The notes beneath the pieces were generated by a model. That model had not been told where the DNA came from. It did not search any database and worked only from the letters and a program-made list of their open reading frames with translations. A stretch of DNA of 64,000 bases from Roseitranquillus sediminis (GTDB taxonomy: Bacteria > Pseudomonadota > Alphaproteobacteria > Rhodobacterales > Rhodobacteraceae): contig NZ_JAFFOB010000015.1 of assembly GCF_016918935.1 (NCBI RefSeq), forward strand, positions 124,001-188,000, written 5' to 3'. The position numbers were made by a program, and so were the translations under genes. Positions 46,330-55,852 of this stretch are shown piece by piece. Position 1 is the stretch's first letter. Each line of letters starts with the position of its first letter.

Positions 46330-48015
46330 GTGAGCGATACGCCGCATTCCCGGATCGCCGGCCATGCCCGTGCCGCGCGCGAGACGTGGCGCGAGGCGCT
46401 CCAGATTGTCCGCCGCCGCGGCCCGAGCCAGGTGCAGTTCTGGTTCATCGCGCTCGCCATCGGCATCGCCGCCGGCTTCGCCGCCCTCTTCTTCCGCAAG
46501 GGGATCGAGACGCTGCAGTCGGCGCTCTACGGCACCGACGACCCCGCGACGCTCCACAGCTTCGCCGAGACGCTGCCGTGGTACTGGATCCTCTGCATCC
46601 CGATCGGGGGCGGTCTCGCCGTCGGATTCATCCTCAGTCGGTTCACGCCCGATGCGCGCGTCCGCACGGTCGCCGACGTGATCGAGGGCGCCGCGCTCCG
46701 CGATGGCCGGGTCGAGCGTCGCGCCGGCCTCGCCTCGATCGCCGCCTCACTCATCACGCTTGGCTCCGGCGGCTCGACGGGGCGCGAGGGGCCGGTCGTC
46801 CACATGGCCGGCCTGATCTCCACCTGGGTCTGCAGGCGCATCCACGCCGATGGCATCACCGGGCGAGACCTCCTCGGCTGCGCCGTCGCCGCCGCCGTCT
46901 CGGCCAGCTTCAACGCCCCCATCGCCGGCGCCCTCTTCGCGCTCGAGGTGGTGCTGCGCCATTTTGCCGTGCACGCCTTCGCGCCCATCGTGATCGCCTC
47001 CGCCGCGGGCACCGTCATCAACCGGATCGAATACGGCGGCGTCACCGAATTCACGCTGCTGCAAAACACGCTCAGCTTCTACGTCGAGCTCCCTGCCTTC
47101 CTGCTCCTCGGCCTCGTCTCCGGCCTCGTCGCGGTGGCACTGATGCGCGCCATCTTCTGGGCCGAGGACGTCGGCAACGCGATGCAGCGCCGGCTGAGCC
47201 TGCCGCGCATGATCCGGCCGGCGATCTCGGGCGCGCTGCTCGGCGCCATCGCCATCCTCTACCCGCACATCATCGGCGTCGGCTACGAGACCACGTCCAA
47301 GGCGCTGACAGGCCAGCTCATCCTGACCCAGGCGGTGGTCTTCGCCGCGGTCAAGGCGGTGGCCGTCGCCATCACCATGGCGGGCCGCATGGGCGGCGGC
47401 GTCTTCTCCCCCTCGCTGATGATGGGCGCGCTCACCGGCCTCGCCTTCGGCCTCGTCGCCACGCCGCTCTTCCCCGAGGTGTCGGGCTCCGAGACGCTCT
47501 ACGCGCTCGCGGGCATGGGCGCGGTCGCGGCCGCGGTCCTCGGCGCGCCGATCTCGACCACCCTCATCGTGTTCGAGCTCACCGGCGACTGGCAGACCGG
47601 CCTCGCCGTCATGGTCTCCGTCTCGATCTCCACCGCCGTCGCCTCGCGCCTCGTCCACCGCTCGTTCTTCCTGACCCAGCTCGAGCGGCGCGGCGTCCAC
47701 CTCGCGGCGGGGCCGCAGGCCTACCTCCTCGCGATGTTCCGCGTGGCGCAGGTGATGCGCCGCCCCGACGATCCACACGCCGCCGCGCCCGAGGATTGCT
47801 GGAAGATGATCGAGGAGGGCGTCTATCTCGATGGCAACGCCACGCTGGAGGCGGCGATGCCGATCTTCGAGCGCGCCAACCTCTCCTTCATCCCGGTCGT
47901 CACGCTCGCCCGAGACGGGCGCCCGCCCGAGCTCATCGGCGCGCTGTTCCAGGTCGACGCGCTCAGGGCCTACAACCGCGCCCTCGCCGCCACCGCCGCC
48001 GAGGAGCATTCCTGA
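46330..48015 (+). CDS. CLC-family chloride channel/antiporter
   Basis: A 561-residue CLC protein that moves chloride, probably in exchange for protons, across the inner membrane. The family filter motifs are seen: GSGGSTGREGPVVHM (about residue 140) and GRMGGGVFSPSLMMGALTG (about 355). The first motif departs from GSGIP, as in some CLC subgroups. The C-terminal 100 residues look like a partial CBS-type module (LEAAMPIFERANLSFIPVV). The start is GTG 46330 with GAGG directly upstream. Confidence 0.92.
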   Translation: MSDTPHSRIAGHARAARETWREALQIVRRRGPSQVQFWFIALAIGIAAGFAALFFRKGIETLQSALYGTDDPATLHSFAETLPWYWILCIPIGGGLAVGFILSRFTPDARVRTVADVIEGAALRDGRVERRAGLASIAASLITLGSGGSTGREGPVVHMAGLISTWVCRRIHADGITGRDLLGCAVAAAVSASFNAPIAGALFALEVVLRHFAVHAFAPIVIASAAGTVINRIEYGGVTEFTLLQNTLSFYVELPAFLLLGLVSGLVAVALMRAIFWAEDVGNAMQRRLSLPRMIRPAISGALLGAIAILYPHIIGVGYETTSKALTGQLILTQAVVFAAVKAVAVAITMAGRMGGGVFSPSLMMGALTGLAFGLVATPLFPEVSGSETLYALAGMGAVAAAVLGAPISTTLIVFELTGDWQTGLAVMVSVSISTAVASRLVHRSFFLTQLERRGVHLAAGPQAYLLAMFRVAQVMRRPDDPHAAAPEDCWKMIEEGVYLDGNATLEAAMPIFERANLSFIPVVTLARDGRPPELIGALFQVDALRAYNRALAATAAEEHS

Positions 48016-48083
48016 GGAGCAGGGACCGCGCGGCCTCCGCCGCGCCCGGCCGCAGGTGGTTCGGCCCCTTCGGCCAGCCCCTG

Positions 48084-48422
48084 TCAGACGTGCTCGACCG
48101 TCACCTTGTCGGGATAGAAGGCAAGGTGCCCGGCGATCTCCTCGGCCCCCGACTTCGGCGCCTCATAGCTCCACGCCACGTCCTCGACCAGCATGCTCTT
48201 GGTCTGCAGCGAGTAGTAGCTGGCCTCACCCTTGTGCGGGCAGGTCGAGGCCGTCTCCGATGGCTCCAGCATCGCCATCGCCACGTCCTCGCGCGGGAAG
48301 TAGATCACCGGCTCGTAGCCCTCCTCGCGCAGTTCCAACGCGCGATCGGACTCGCCCAGTACGGCGCCTCCGCCGCGCACGACCCAGGTGCCTTTCGCCT
48401 TGCTGATCTCGATCACGGCCAT
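48084..48422 (-). CDS. DUF427 domain protein
   Basis: A 112-residue soluble protein of the DUF427 family. It has IYFPREDVAMAMLEPSETASTCPHKGEASYYSL in the middle and VEDVAWSYEAP...ELAGHLAFYPDKV-type sequence (here EIAGHLAFYPDKV) at the end. The Cys-Pro-His-Lys-Gly motif is the family hallmark. Function is unknown. It stands alone between clcA (convergent) and the aminopeptidase gene. Confidence 0.9.
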   Translation of the reverse strand: MAVIEISKAKGTWVVRGGGAVLGESDRALELREEGYEPVIYFPREDVAMAMLEPSETASTCPHKGEASYYSLQTKSMLVEDVAWSYEAPKSGAEEIAGHLAFYPDKVTVEHV

Positions 48423-48480
48423 GTCTGCTCCCGATGCTGTGGAGATGCGAACCTAGCGCGTCGGACCCGACGCTTCCATG

Positions 48481-50274
48481 TCAGATCGGCGCCGTCGCCC
48501 GCGCCAGCCATGCGGCCGCCGCGCCGTCCACGCGGGGCCCGATGCGCTCCGCCACCTCCGCGTGATAGCGGTTCAGCCACTCCCGCTCGTCGGGCGCCAG
48601 CATGGCCGCGTCGATCAGCCGCCGGTCGATCGGCACGAAGGTCAGTGTTCGGAACCGCAGCATCCTGCGGTCATCCCCGCCCTCCAGTTTCGGCGCGTCC
48701 TCCACGACCACGAGATTTTCGATGCGGATCCCGAACGCCCCCTCGCGGTAGTAGCCCGGCTCGTTCGACAGGATCATCCCCGGCTCCAGCGGCACCTCGC
48801 TCGTCCGGCTCAGGCGCTGCGGCCCTTCATGCACGCTCAGATAAACGCCGACCCCGTGCCCCGTGCCGTGATCGAAATCCTGCCCGGCGCGCCAGAGCGG
48901 CGCCCGCGCGACGGGGTCGAGATCGCGCCCGGCGAGACCGGTCGGCCACCTCAGCGTACTGATCCCGATCATCCCGCGCAGCACGCGGGTGAAGCAGGCA
49001 ACCTGCTCCTCCGTCGGCTCGCCGACAGCGATGGTGCGGGTGACGTCGGTCGTGCCGTCGCGGTACTGGCCACCCGAGTCGACCAGCAGCAGGTTCCCGT
49101 CCTGCAGCGCGCGGTCGCTCTCCTTGGTCACGCGGTAGTGGACGATGGCGCCGTCCGGTCCGCTCCCGGCGATCGTCTCGAACGAGATGTCCTCGAGCGC
49201 GTTCGTCTCCCGCCGGAACTGCTCCAGCCGCCGCGCGACCTCGATCTCCGTCAGCCCGCCGCCCGGTGCCTCGGCGTCGAGCCAGGCCAGGAACCGCACC
49301 ATCGCCGCCCCGTCGCGCAGGTGCGCCTCGGCGGTGCCGGCAATCTCGGCCGAATTCTTGCGCGCCTTGGGCAGGATGCAGGGGTCCTGCTCCCACGCGA
49401 TCTCCACCTCCGCCTCGCGCAGGATGTCCGCCACCGCCACCGGCGCGGTGTCGCGATCCACCCGCACCGGCCCGCCGAGGAACGTCAGCGCCGCCGCCAG
49501 CCCGTCCGGCGGCAGGGCGGTGACGCCCGCGTCGAGCGCCAGCTCCTCGACCTTCTGCGGCGCCACGAACAGGTCCACCCGAGCGTCCTCGTAGAGGATC
49601 GCGAAGGCGTGCGGCACCGGCGTCCGCGCCACGTCGGAGCCGCGGAGATTCAGCAGCCACGCGATGCTGTCGGGCAGCGTCAGCACCGCCGCCTCGTGCC
49701 CCGCCTCGCGGAGCCCCGCCGCGAGCCGTGCCCGCTTGTCCTCGCTCGCCTCCCCGGCGAGCTCCAGCGAGTGCGGCACGATGCGCCCCTCCGGCGGCGG
49801 CGGCTGATCCTCCCAGATGCGGTCGATCAGGTTCTCGCAGGGCATCATCGCGATGCCCTTGACCTCCAGCTCCTCGCGCAGCGCGGCGATCTGCGCCTCG
49901 GTGTGCAGCCACGGGTCGAAGCCGACGCGACCGCCCTCCGGCAGGTGACTGATGAGCCACGGCCCAAGCTTCGTCGCCGGCCAGTCCACCGGCGTGAAGT
50001 CCTGCGCCACCTGACCGCGCACCTGCAGCCGGTAGCGCCCGTCGACGAAGACACCCGCCACGTCCCGCAGCACCGCCGCGAAGCCGGCCGAGCCGGTGAA
50101 GCCGGTCAGCCACGCCAGCCGCTCGTCGCGCGGCGCCACCGTCTCGCCCTGGTGCGCGTCGGCCCGCGGCACGAGAAAGCCGTCGAGTCCCTCTCGCGCC
50201 ATCTCGGCCCTGAGCGCCCTCAGCCGGGGCGGGCCCTGCTCGGGCCGCGTGGTCGCGACGAAGCTCTGGAACAT
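48481..50274 (-). CDS. Aminopeptidase P family protein (M24, large form)
   Basis: A 597-residue Xaa-Pro aminopeptidase of the long M24B type. Two creatinase-like N-terminal domains (about residues 1-310) precede the pita-bread catalytic domain and a short C-terminal M24 extension. Metal-ligand motifs are LLVDSGGQYRDGTTDVTRT (two Asp), HGTGHGVGVYLSVHEGP (His) and later Glu residues in NEPGYY and GIRIENLVVV. ATG 50274 gives MFQSFVATTRPEQGPPRL; the preceding in-frame 23 codons are AT-richer leader. It cleaves N-terminal residues before proline. Confidence 0.93.
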   Translation of the reverse strand: MFQSFVATTRPEQGPPRLRALRAEMAREGLDGFLVPRADAHQGETVAPRDERLAWLTGFTGSAGFAAVLRDVAGVFVDGRYRLQVRGQVAQDFTPVDWPATKLGPWLISHLPEGGRVGFDPWLHTEAQIAALREELEVKGIAMMPCENLIDRIWEDQPPPPEGRIVPHSLELAGEASEDKRARLAAGLREAGHEAAVLTLPDSIAWLLNLRGSDVARTPVPHAFAILYEDARVDLFVAPQKVEELALDAGVTALPPDGLAAALTFLGGPVRVDRDTAPVAVADILREAEVEIAWEQDPCILPKARKNSAEIAGTAEAHLRDGAAMVRFLAWLDAEAPGGGLTEIEVARRLEQFRRETNALEDISFETIAGSGPDGAIVHYRVTKESDRALQDGNLLLVDSGGQYRDGTTDVTRTIAVGEPTEEQVACFTRVLRGMIGISTLRWPTGLAGRDLDPVARAPLWRAGQDFDHGTGHGVGVYLSVHEGPQRLSRTSEVPLEPGMILSNEPGYYREGAFGIRIENLVVVEDAPKLEGGDDRRMLRFRTLTFVPIDRRLIDAAMLAPDEREWLNRYHAEVAERIGPRVDGAAAAWLARATAPI

Positions 50275-50346
50275 CCGTTTAGGCCCTTTCAAGTCTTGCA
50301 GGTTCTTTGAAAAAGGCCTGTCCGTCCTTGCAAGAAGTTGCAAGAC

Positions 50347-52221
50347 TCAGCGCGCCGCGCGCGCGATACCCCTGATCGCCGCCCGCGCCCGCTTCGGGTC
50401 CTTGTCGAAGAGTCCGGCCAGCTGCTCGGTGATCGCCCCGGCCAGCTGATCGACATCCGTGATCGTCACCGCGCGGTCGTAGTAGCGCGTGACGTCGTGC
50501 CCGATCCCGATCGCCACCAGCTCCACCAGCTTCTTGCGCTCCACCATCGCGATCACGTCGCGCAGGTGTTTCTCCAGGTAATTCGCGGGGTTGACCGACA
50601 GCGTCGAGTCGTCGACCGGCGCCCCGTCCGAGATCACCATCAGGATCTTGCGCGCCTCGGGCCGCCCTGCCATCCGCCGGTGCGCCCATTCCAGCGCCTC
50701 GCCGTCGATGTTCTCCTTGAGCAGCCCTTCCTTCATCATCAGACCGAGATTGTTGCGCGCCCGCCGCCACGGCGCATCCGCCGGCTTGTAGACGATGTGC
50801 CGCAAGTCATTAAGTCTGCCCGGCAATTGCGGCCGCCCCTCGGACAGCCACTTCTCGCGAGAGAGCCCGCCCTTCCACGCGCGGGTGGTGAAGCCCAGGA
50901 TCTCGCACTTGACCTGGCACCGCTCCAGCGTCCGCGCCAGCACGTCGGCGCAGATCGCCGCGATCGAGATCGGCCGCCCGCGCATGCTCCCAGAATTATC
51001 GAGGAGCAGGGTCACGACCGTGTCGCGGAACTCCGTGTCCTTCTCGACCTTGAAACTCAACGGCGTGGTTGGGTTCGCCACCACCCGCGCCAGCCGGCCC
51101 GCGTCGAGGATTCCTTCTTCGCGGTCGAACTCCCAGCTCCGGTTCTGCTGCGCCTGCAGCCGGCGCTGAAGCTTGTTCGCCAGACGGCTCACCGCACCCT
51201 TCAGCGGCTCGAGCTGCTGGTCGAGGTAGGCGCGCAGGCGTTCCAGCTCGACGGGCTCGGCGAGATCCTGCGCCGCGACCTCCTCGTCGAATTCGGTCGT
51301 GAAGACCTCGTAGTTCGGGTCGGCCTCGCTGATCGAGGCGGGGGGCGGCGGCTCCAGCGGCGCCTCGCCGTCCGGCAGCTCGGCGTCCTCGCCCATCTCG
51401 GCGTCGGCCAATCCCTCGGCGCTCACCTGCGCCTCGGCCGCGTCCTGCTGCTCCTCCTGGGTGCTGTCCGGTGCCGCTTCGGCGTCGTCCTGGTCCTGCT
51501 GCTCGTCGCCCTGGCTCTCGGATCCGTCCTCGTCCTGACCCTCCTCGGCGTCGTCCTCGCCCTCGTCGCTCTCGTCGGGGTCGTCGCCGAGCTGGTCGCC
51601 GTAGCCCAGATCCTCGATGATCTTGCGGGCGAAGCGGGCGAAGGCGCTCTGGTCGGCGAGTGTCTCCTCAAGGCCGGCCAGGGTGCCGCCCGCCTGCTCC
51701 TCGATGTAGCCGCGCCAGAGATCCATCACGTTCGATGCGCCGGGCGGCAGGTCGCGTCCCGTCGCCAGGTGCCGGATGAGGTAGCCTGCTGCAGCAGCGA
51801 GCGGCGCGCCCTTGGCCTCGCTGATCTCGGCATAGCCGCGCCGGGCGGCCTCCACCCCGATCTTGGCGTCGATGTTCTTGGCGGTGCCGGGCATCACGCG
51901 CGCGCCGACCGCCTCGCACCGGGCCGTCTCCATCGCCTCGTAGAGGTCGCGCGCCATTTCGCCTTGCGGGGCATAGCGGCGGTGGGTGGCGGCGTCGTGG
52001 TAGCGGTGACGGAGCGCGAAGGCGTCGGCGGTACCGCGCGCCAGCAGAACCTCGTCCCGCGTCATCCGCCGCGTCACCTGCGGCAGGCGCAGCTGCTCCT
52101 CCGTCTGCCCAGGAGGGTCGACGGAGAACGTCACCCCCAGCTCGCGGTCATCGGCGAGGACGCGCGTCGCCTCGGCCAGCGCCTTCTTGAACGGTTCCGC
52201 AGGGTTGTCGTTCTGGCTCAT
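50347..52221 (-). CDS. cobT: Aerobic cobaltochelatase subunit CobT
   Basis: A 624-residue subunit of the CobNST chelatase that inserts cobalt into hydrogenobyrinate a,c-diamide on the aerobic B12 pathway. A folded N-terminal domain is followed by a very acidic Asp/Glu/Gln-rich stretch (about residues 215-310). The C-terminal von Willebrand A domain has the MIDAS motif [14 protein letters not shown] and later [15 protein letters not shown] 52221 gives [11 protein letters not shown]. cobS is on the same strand but 1.1 kb upstream, with an unrelated gene in between. Confidence 0.95.
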   Translation of the reverse strand: MSQNDNPAEPFKKALAEATRVLADDRELGVTFSVDPPGQTEEQLRLPQVTRRMTRDEVLLARGTADAFALRHRYHDAATHRRYAPQGEMARDLYEAMETARCEAVGARVMPGTAKNIDAKIGVEAARRGYAEISEAKGAPLAAAAGYLIRHLATGRDLPPGASNVMDLWRGYIEEQAGGTLAGLEETLADQSAFARFARKIIEDLGYGDQLGDDPDESDEGEDDAEEGQDEDGSESQGDEQQDQDDAEAAPDSTQEEQQDAAEAQVSAEGLADAEMGEDAELPDGEAPLEPPPPASISEADPNYEVFTTEFDEEVAAQDLAEPVELERLRAYLDQQLEPLKGAVSRLANKLQRRLQAQQNRSWEFDREEGILDAGRLARVVANPTTPLSFKVEKDTEFRDTVVTLLLDNSGSMRGRPISIAAICADVLARTLERCQVKCEILGFTTRAWKGGLSREKWLSEGRPQLPGRLNDLRHIVYKPADAPWRRARNNLGLMMKEGLLKENIDGEALEWAHRRMAGRPEARKILMVISDGAPVDDSTLSVNPANYLEKHLRDVIAMVERKKLVELVAIGIGHDVTRYYDRAVTITDVDQLAGAITEQLAGLFDKDPKRARAAIRGIARAAR

Positions 52222-52422
52222 GTCGCGCCCGATCGTGCTCTTGTCGAATGTGCTTCTCTCACATCGGCACGGCAAGGTCGACGCACCGGTCTCGGGTCTC
52301 GGCAGGCCCGATGCTCACGGAGGCGTGAGGTTCAGTCCGGAAACATATGCAGCCGCTCCATCGCTGGAAAGGCGCAGCGCCGGCGGGTTGCCGGCGCACA
52401 AGCGAAACGGGAGGAGACCATT

Positions 52423-53298
52423 ATGCATGACATGCACCACAAGTTAGGCCGAACCACGCTGGCCGCTTCCCTCAGCGCCCTCCTGATGGCGGCGCCGGCG
52501 GCCTTTGCTCAGCAGGACCAGGCGAACCAGAACGCGGACCAGTCGCAGACGACGCAGACTGCGCCGCCGTCCGGGCAGGGTGCCGTGGACGCGCAGGCGG
52601 ACACTGAGGCGGCGAACCGGGAGGATGCTGCGGGAGACGTCGAGGAGGAAGGCGCGGACGCCGGACAGGACGGAGCCCAGGAGCAACCGGCGAACCCGAA
52701 CGAGGCGAACCCGGAGAGCGCGGGCCAGTCCGACGCCGAACAGTCGGGCGCCGCGGGTCGGGATGCGGCAGACGTCGAGCCGAGCCAGACCGAGGCCGCG
52801 CCAACGACCGATACCACGCACGGGGGCGGCGCGACGACCGCGAGCCCCGGAACGTCCGGCGGCGCCGAGATGCCGCAGGCCGCGACGCCGCAGGGACAGG
52901 ACCTGTCCGACATCGCCTCGTCCGGTGTGCAGAACCAGCAGGGCGGGACGATCATGCTGGACATCGAGGGCTACAGCCAGGCGATCTACGAGCGCGGCTA
53001 CCGGCAGGGCTATCTCCGCGGGATCGCCGACGCGCGGGAACGATTCATGGTGGAGATGGAGCAGCGGATGCGCGCCCAGCATGAGCGGATGGGTCAGCAG
53101 GACAGCACGCAGCAGCCGCTGAGCCAGCAGGAGCGCATGGAGCAGCCGCAGGGTTTGGCGGCCCAGCAGGGTGACATGCCCGCGCGCAGCATGACGGGCG
53201 AGCGCGGCTCGATCATCGTCCTGCCGCCCGGTGTCACCGCCGAAATGCTCATCGAGCAGATGATGCGGGCGAACGAGGAGGGCCAGCGCGGCAATTGA
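52423..53298 (+). CDS. Secreted low-complexity protein between cobT and cobS
   Basis: A 291-residue protein I do not recognise. A Sec signal peptide (about residues 1-29, LAASLSALLMAAPAAFA then QQ) leads into about 135 residues dominated by Gln, Ala, Glu, Asp, Asn and Thr, probably disordered. A more ordered part follows near residues 180-215 (IEGYSQAIYERGYRQGYLRGIADARERF), then Gln/Met-rich sequence and a short ordered end (GSIIVLPPGVTAEMLIEQMM). GGGAGGAG precedes the ATG. It is divergent from cobT and convergent with cobS. Likely periplasmic or surface-associated. Confidence 0.72.
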   Translation: MHDMHHKLGRTTLAASLSALLMAAPAAFAQQDQANQNADQSQTTQTAPPSGQGAVDAQADTEAANREDAAGDVEEEGADAGQDGAQEQPANPNEANPESAGQSDAEQSGAAGRDAADVEPSQTEAAPTTDTTHGGGATTASPGTSGGAEMPQAATPQGQDLSDIASSGVQNQQGGTIMLDIEGYSQAIYERGYRQGYLRGIADARERFMVEMEQRMRAQHERMGQQDSTQQPLSQQERMEQPQGLAAQQGDMPARSMTGERGSIIVLPPGVTAEMLIEQMMRANEEGQRGN

Positions 53299-53316
53299 TG
53301 CGCCTGAGCCCCGGAG

Positions 53317-53338
53317 GCGGGCCGCTCCGGCGGCCCGC
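53317..53338. terminator. Hairpin between secreted-protein gene and cobS
   Basis: GCGGGCCGC and GCGGCCCGC form a perfect 9-pair stem around TCCG, in the 46-base gap where the two genes converge. There is no T-run. It may work as a bidirectional terminator. Confidence 0.45.
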
Positions 53339-53344
53339 GTCGCG

Positions 53345-54316
53345 TCAGCCGAGCGCCATCGAGGCGGCGCTCTCCGGCAGCTCTTCGTCGAAGCAGCGCT
53401 GATAGAACTCGGCGACAGTCTGCCGCTCGAGCTCGTCGCACTTGTTGAGGAACGTCAGGCGGAACGCGTAGCCGACGTCGCGGAAGATCTCGGCGTTCTG
53501 CGCCCACGCGATGACGGTCCGCGGGCTCATCACCGTCGAGAGATCGCCCGCCATGAAGGCGGTCCGCGTCAGGTCCGCAACGGTCACCATCTGGCTTACG
53601 GTCTTGCGGCCCTTGGCGGTGTTGTAGTGCGGGCACTTGGCCAGCACGATCGCCGCCTCGGCGTCGTGGCTGAGGTAATTGAGCGTCGCCACCAGGCTCC
53701 AGCGGTCCATCTGGCCCTGGTTGATCTGCTGCGTACCGTGGTAGAGGCCCGTCGTGTCGCCGAGGCCGACGGTGTTCGCGGTGGCGAAGAGGCGGAACGA
53801 CGGGTGCGGCGTGATGACCTCGTTCTGGTCGAGCAGCGTCAGCTTGCCGTCGGTCTCCAGCACCCGCTGGATTACGAACATGACGTCGGCACGGCCCGCG
53901 TCGTACTCGTCGAAAACGATCGCGGCGGGGTTGCGCAGCGCCCAGGGCAGGATACCCTCCTGGAACTCGGTCACCTGTTTGCCCTCGCGCAGCTTGATCG
54001 CGTCCTTGCCGATCAGGTCGATCCGGCTGATGTGGCTGTCGAGGTTCACCCGCACGCAGGGCCAGTTGAGTCGCGCGGCCACCTGCTCGATGTGGGTGGA
54101 CTTGCCGGTGCCGTGGTAGCCCTGGATCATCACGCGGCGGTTGTAGGCAAACCCGGCGAGGATCGCCAAGGTGGTGTCGGGGTCGAACCTGTAGGTTTCG
54201 TCCAGCAGGGGGACGCGATCCGTCTTCTGCGCGAAGGCCTTGACCTTCATCTCGCTCTCGATCCCGAACACCTCCCGGACCGAGACCTCTTCGGTTGGCT
54301 TGGCCGCAGCGTCCAT
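53345..54316 (-). CDS. cobS: Aerobic cobaltochelatase subunit CobS
   Basis: A 323-residue AAA+ ATPase that forms the motor of the CobNST cobalt chelatase with CobT. The Walker A region is [34 protein letters not shown], Walker [24 protein letters not shown] and sensor-1 [22 protein letters not shown] follow. I chose ATG 54316 because it gives [20 protein letters not shown], the family-like start; GTG 54340 is an alternative without a ribosome site. It is divergent from msrB. Confidence 0.95.
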   Translation of the reverse strand: MDAAAKPTEEVSVREVFGIESEMKVKAFAQKTDRVPLLDETYRFDPDTTLAILAGFAYNRRVMIQGYHGTGKSTHIEQVAARLNWPCVRVNLDSHISRIDLIGKDAIKLREGKQVTEFQEGILPWALRNPAAIVFDEYDAGRADVMFVIQRVLETDGKLTLLDQNEVITPHPSFRLFATANTVGLGDTTGLYHGTQQINQGQMDRWSLVATLNYLSHDAEAAIVLAKCPHYNTAKGRKTVSQMVTVADLTRTAFMAGDLSTVMSPRTVIAWAQNAEIFRDVGYAFRLTFLNKCDELERQTVAEFYQRCFDEELPESAASMALG

Positions 54317-54475
54317 ATTGCCGTCCACCTCGCGCTTCACAGGGTCGCGTCTGCCTGCAACATATCCTGGGTGAGGACAAGGGCGAGGCGCAGGTTGGCG
54401 ACCGCTCCCGCCGCTTCACGATGACGACAGGTCACTACGCTTCAAGCCGCCGGCGCTGCATATTCCGAAGCGGGC

Positions 54476-54549
54476 GCGTGAGACGCCCCGCAGAACGATG
54501 TGGGCGCGTGGGAGGCCCCGCAGAACGGCGTGGGAGGCCCCGCAGAACG
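54476..54549 (+). repeat. Three 22-base direct repeats upstream of msrB
   Basis: Copies 2 (54506-54527) and 3 (54528-54549) are identical and directly adjacent. Copy 1 (54476-54497) differs at two positions and is set off by an 8-base spacer. Each ends in GCCCCGCAGAACG. The last copy ends 12 bases before the msrB ATG, just ahead of its AAGGAGG site. They could bind a regulator, or reflect recent slippage duplication in the leader. Confidence 0.85.
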
Positions 54550-54561
54550 AAGGAGGACGCC

Positions 54562-55065
54562 ATGAGACGCCGCCACTTCATGCTGACCGGCCTCGCGGGC
54601 GGCACCCTCGCCGCCGTGCCGGCCCTGCGCACAGGCTGGGCCGCTGAGGAGACGTTCGAGGTGACGCGCACCGAGGAGGAATGGCGCGCGATGCTGAGCG
54701 ATCTCGAATACGAGGTCATGCGCGAGGAGGGCACCGAGCGCGCTTTCACCAGTCCGCTCAACGAAGAGAAGCGCGCCGGGAATTTCCACTGCAAGGGCTG
54801 CGACCAGGCGCTCTATCCGAGCGACACCAAGTTCGAGAGCGGTACCGGCTGGCCGTCCTTCTGGGCGCCACTCGACGACGCGGTCGCGACGAAACCCGAC
54901 CGGTCTTGGTTCATGGTCCGCACCGAGGTCCACTGCGACCGCTGCGGCAGCCATCTCGGTCACATCTTCGACGACGGCCCGCCGCCGACCGGTAAGCGTC
55001 ACTGCATCAACGGCGTGAGCCTGACCTTCCGGCCCGCCGCGGACGCGGCGCAGACCACCGGCTGA
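54562..55065 (+). CDS. msrB: Exported peptide-methionine (R)-S-oxide reductase MsrB
   Basis: A 167-residue enzyme reducing methionine-R-sulfoxide in damaged proteins. The first 29 residues are a twin-arginine-like signal (RRRHFMLTGLAGGTLAAVPALRTGWA), so the enzyme should act in the periplasm. Zinc cysteines are in FHCKGCDQALY and HCDRCGSHLGHIFDDGP, the fold marker is FESGTGWPSFW, and the catalytic Cys is in RHCINGVSL. The ATG has a near-perfect ribosome site (AAGGAGG). Three 22-base repeats precede it. Confidence 0.93.
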   Translation: MRRRHFMLTGLAGGTLAAVPALRTGWAAEETFEVTRTEEEWRAMLSDLEYEVMREEGTERAFTSPLNEEKRAGNFHCKGCDQALYPSDTKFESGTGWPSFWAPLDDAVATKPDRSWFMVRTEVHCDRCGSHLGHIFDDGPPPTGKRHCINGVSLTFRPAADAAQTTG

Positions 55066-55084
55066 ATTCCGGAACCCCGTCGCG

Positions 55085-55104
55085 GCGACGGCGGTTGCCG
55101 TCGC
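55085..55104. repeat. Hairpin between msrB and exoD-like gene
   Basis: GCGACGGC and GCCGTCGC form an 8-pair stem around GGTT, 19 bases after the msrB stop and 14 bases before the next ATG. Without a T-run, it may act as a transcript-stabilising or weak terminator structure between the two genes. Confidence 0.4.
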
Positions 55105-55118
55105 AAAGGGGGTGACCC

Positions 55119-55709
55119 ATGCCGGATCAGCAGACCCGCGCCCTGAGCGAGGTCCTCGACCAGCTCGAGGCCTCGATTCATGACGAAAGCATCACTGTGC
55201 GGGAGGTGGTCGAGAGGCTCGGCCGCAAGTCCTTCGCCTCGCTGATGCTCGTCTTCTCCCTGATCTCGACGTCCCCGGCGAGCGGCATTCCCGGCGTCAC
55301 CGCTATCGTGGCGGCCATCGTCTTCGTGCTTGTCGTGCAGCTCATGATCGGGCGGGACTGCGTCTGGCTGCCGGACTTCGTCCTGCGCCGCAAGCTGTCG
55401 ACCTCGAAGCTCTGCAAGGGCATCGGCTGGATGCGAAAGCCGGTGCGCTTCGTCGAGCGGTTTCTCAAGGCGCGGCTGACGTGGCTGCTGCACCGGCCGT
55501 GGATCTTCCTGCCGCTCACGCTGATCCTGGGGCTCACGATCTTCATGCCGGTGATGGAGATCGTCCCGACCTCCGGCTCGATCGCGTCGGCGGTGATCGC
55601 GCTCTTTGCGGCAGGCCTTCTGACCCGTGACGGCGGGCTGGTGGTCGTCTCCCTGGCGCTGTTGCTCGCCGTGCCGGTGGCGGTCTGGCACTTCGGCTTC
55701 AGCGGCTGA
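55119..55709 (+). CDS. ExoD-family membrane protein
   Basis: A 196-residue membrane protein of the ExoD family, first linked to exopolysaccharide synthesis in rhizobia. A soluble N-terminus (ALSEVLDQLEASIHDESITVREVVERLGRKSFASLMLV) leads into hydrophobic segments near residues 45-75, 125-155 and 165-192. The PASGIPGVTAIVAAIVFV motif is family-typical. Biochemical function is unknown. It lies 53 bases after msrB on the same strand. Confidence 0.88.
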   Translation: MPDQQTRALSEVLDQLEASIHDESITVREVVERLGRKSFASLMLVFSLISTSPASGIPGVTAIVAAIVFVLVVQLMIGRDCVWLPDFVLRRKLSTSKLCKGIGWMRKPVRFVERFLKARLTWLLHRPWIFLPLTLILGLTIFMPVMEIVPTSGSIASAVIALFAAGLLTRDGGLVVVSLALLLAVPVAVWHFGFSG

Positions 55710-55852
55710 GGGCCAGGGAGCATCCCGGCGACGCCGTAGTCCCGTAGCCCCCCTTGCATCTCTGCGGCAGTCCCGCCATCTGAACCGCGAGAGGACGACC
55801 TCTCCCCTGACGGGGCAGCATTCGGGACGGCCCGCTGCAAGAGGGCTGTTCG

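Noticed and set aside
38731-52376. Shared 15-mer ATCGCTGGAAAGGCG in the ftsA-ftsZ and cobT upstream gaps
   Set aside because: A match of this length is expected about once or twice by chance in 64 kb, and the flanks do not align.
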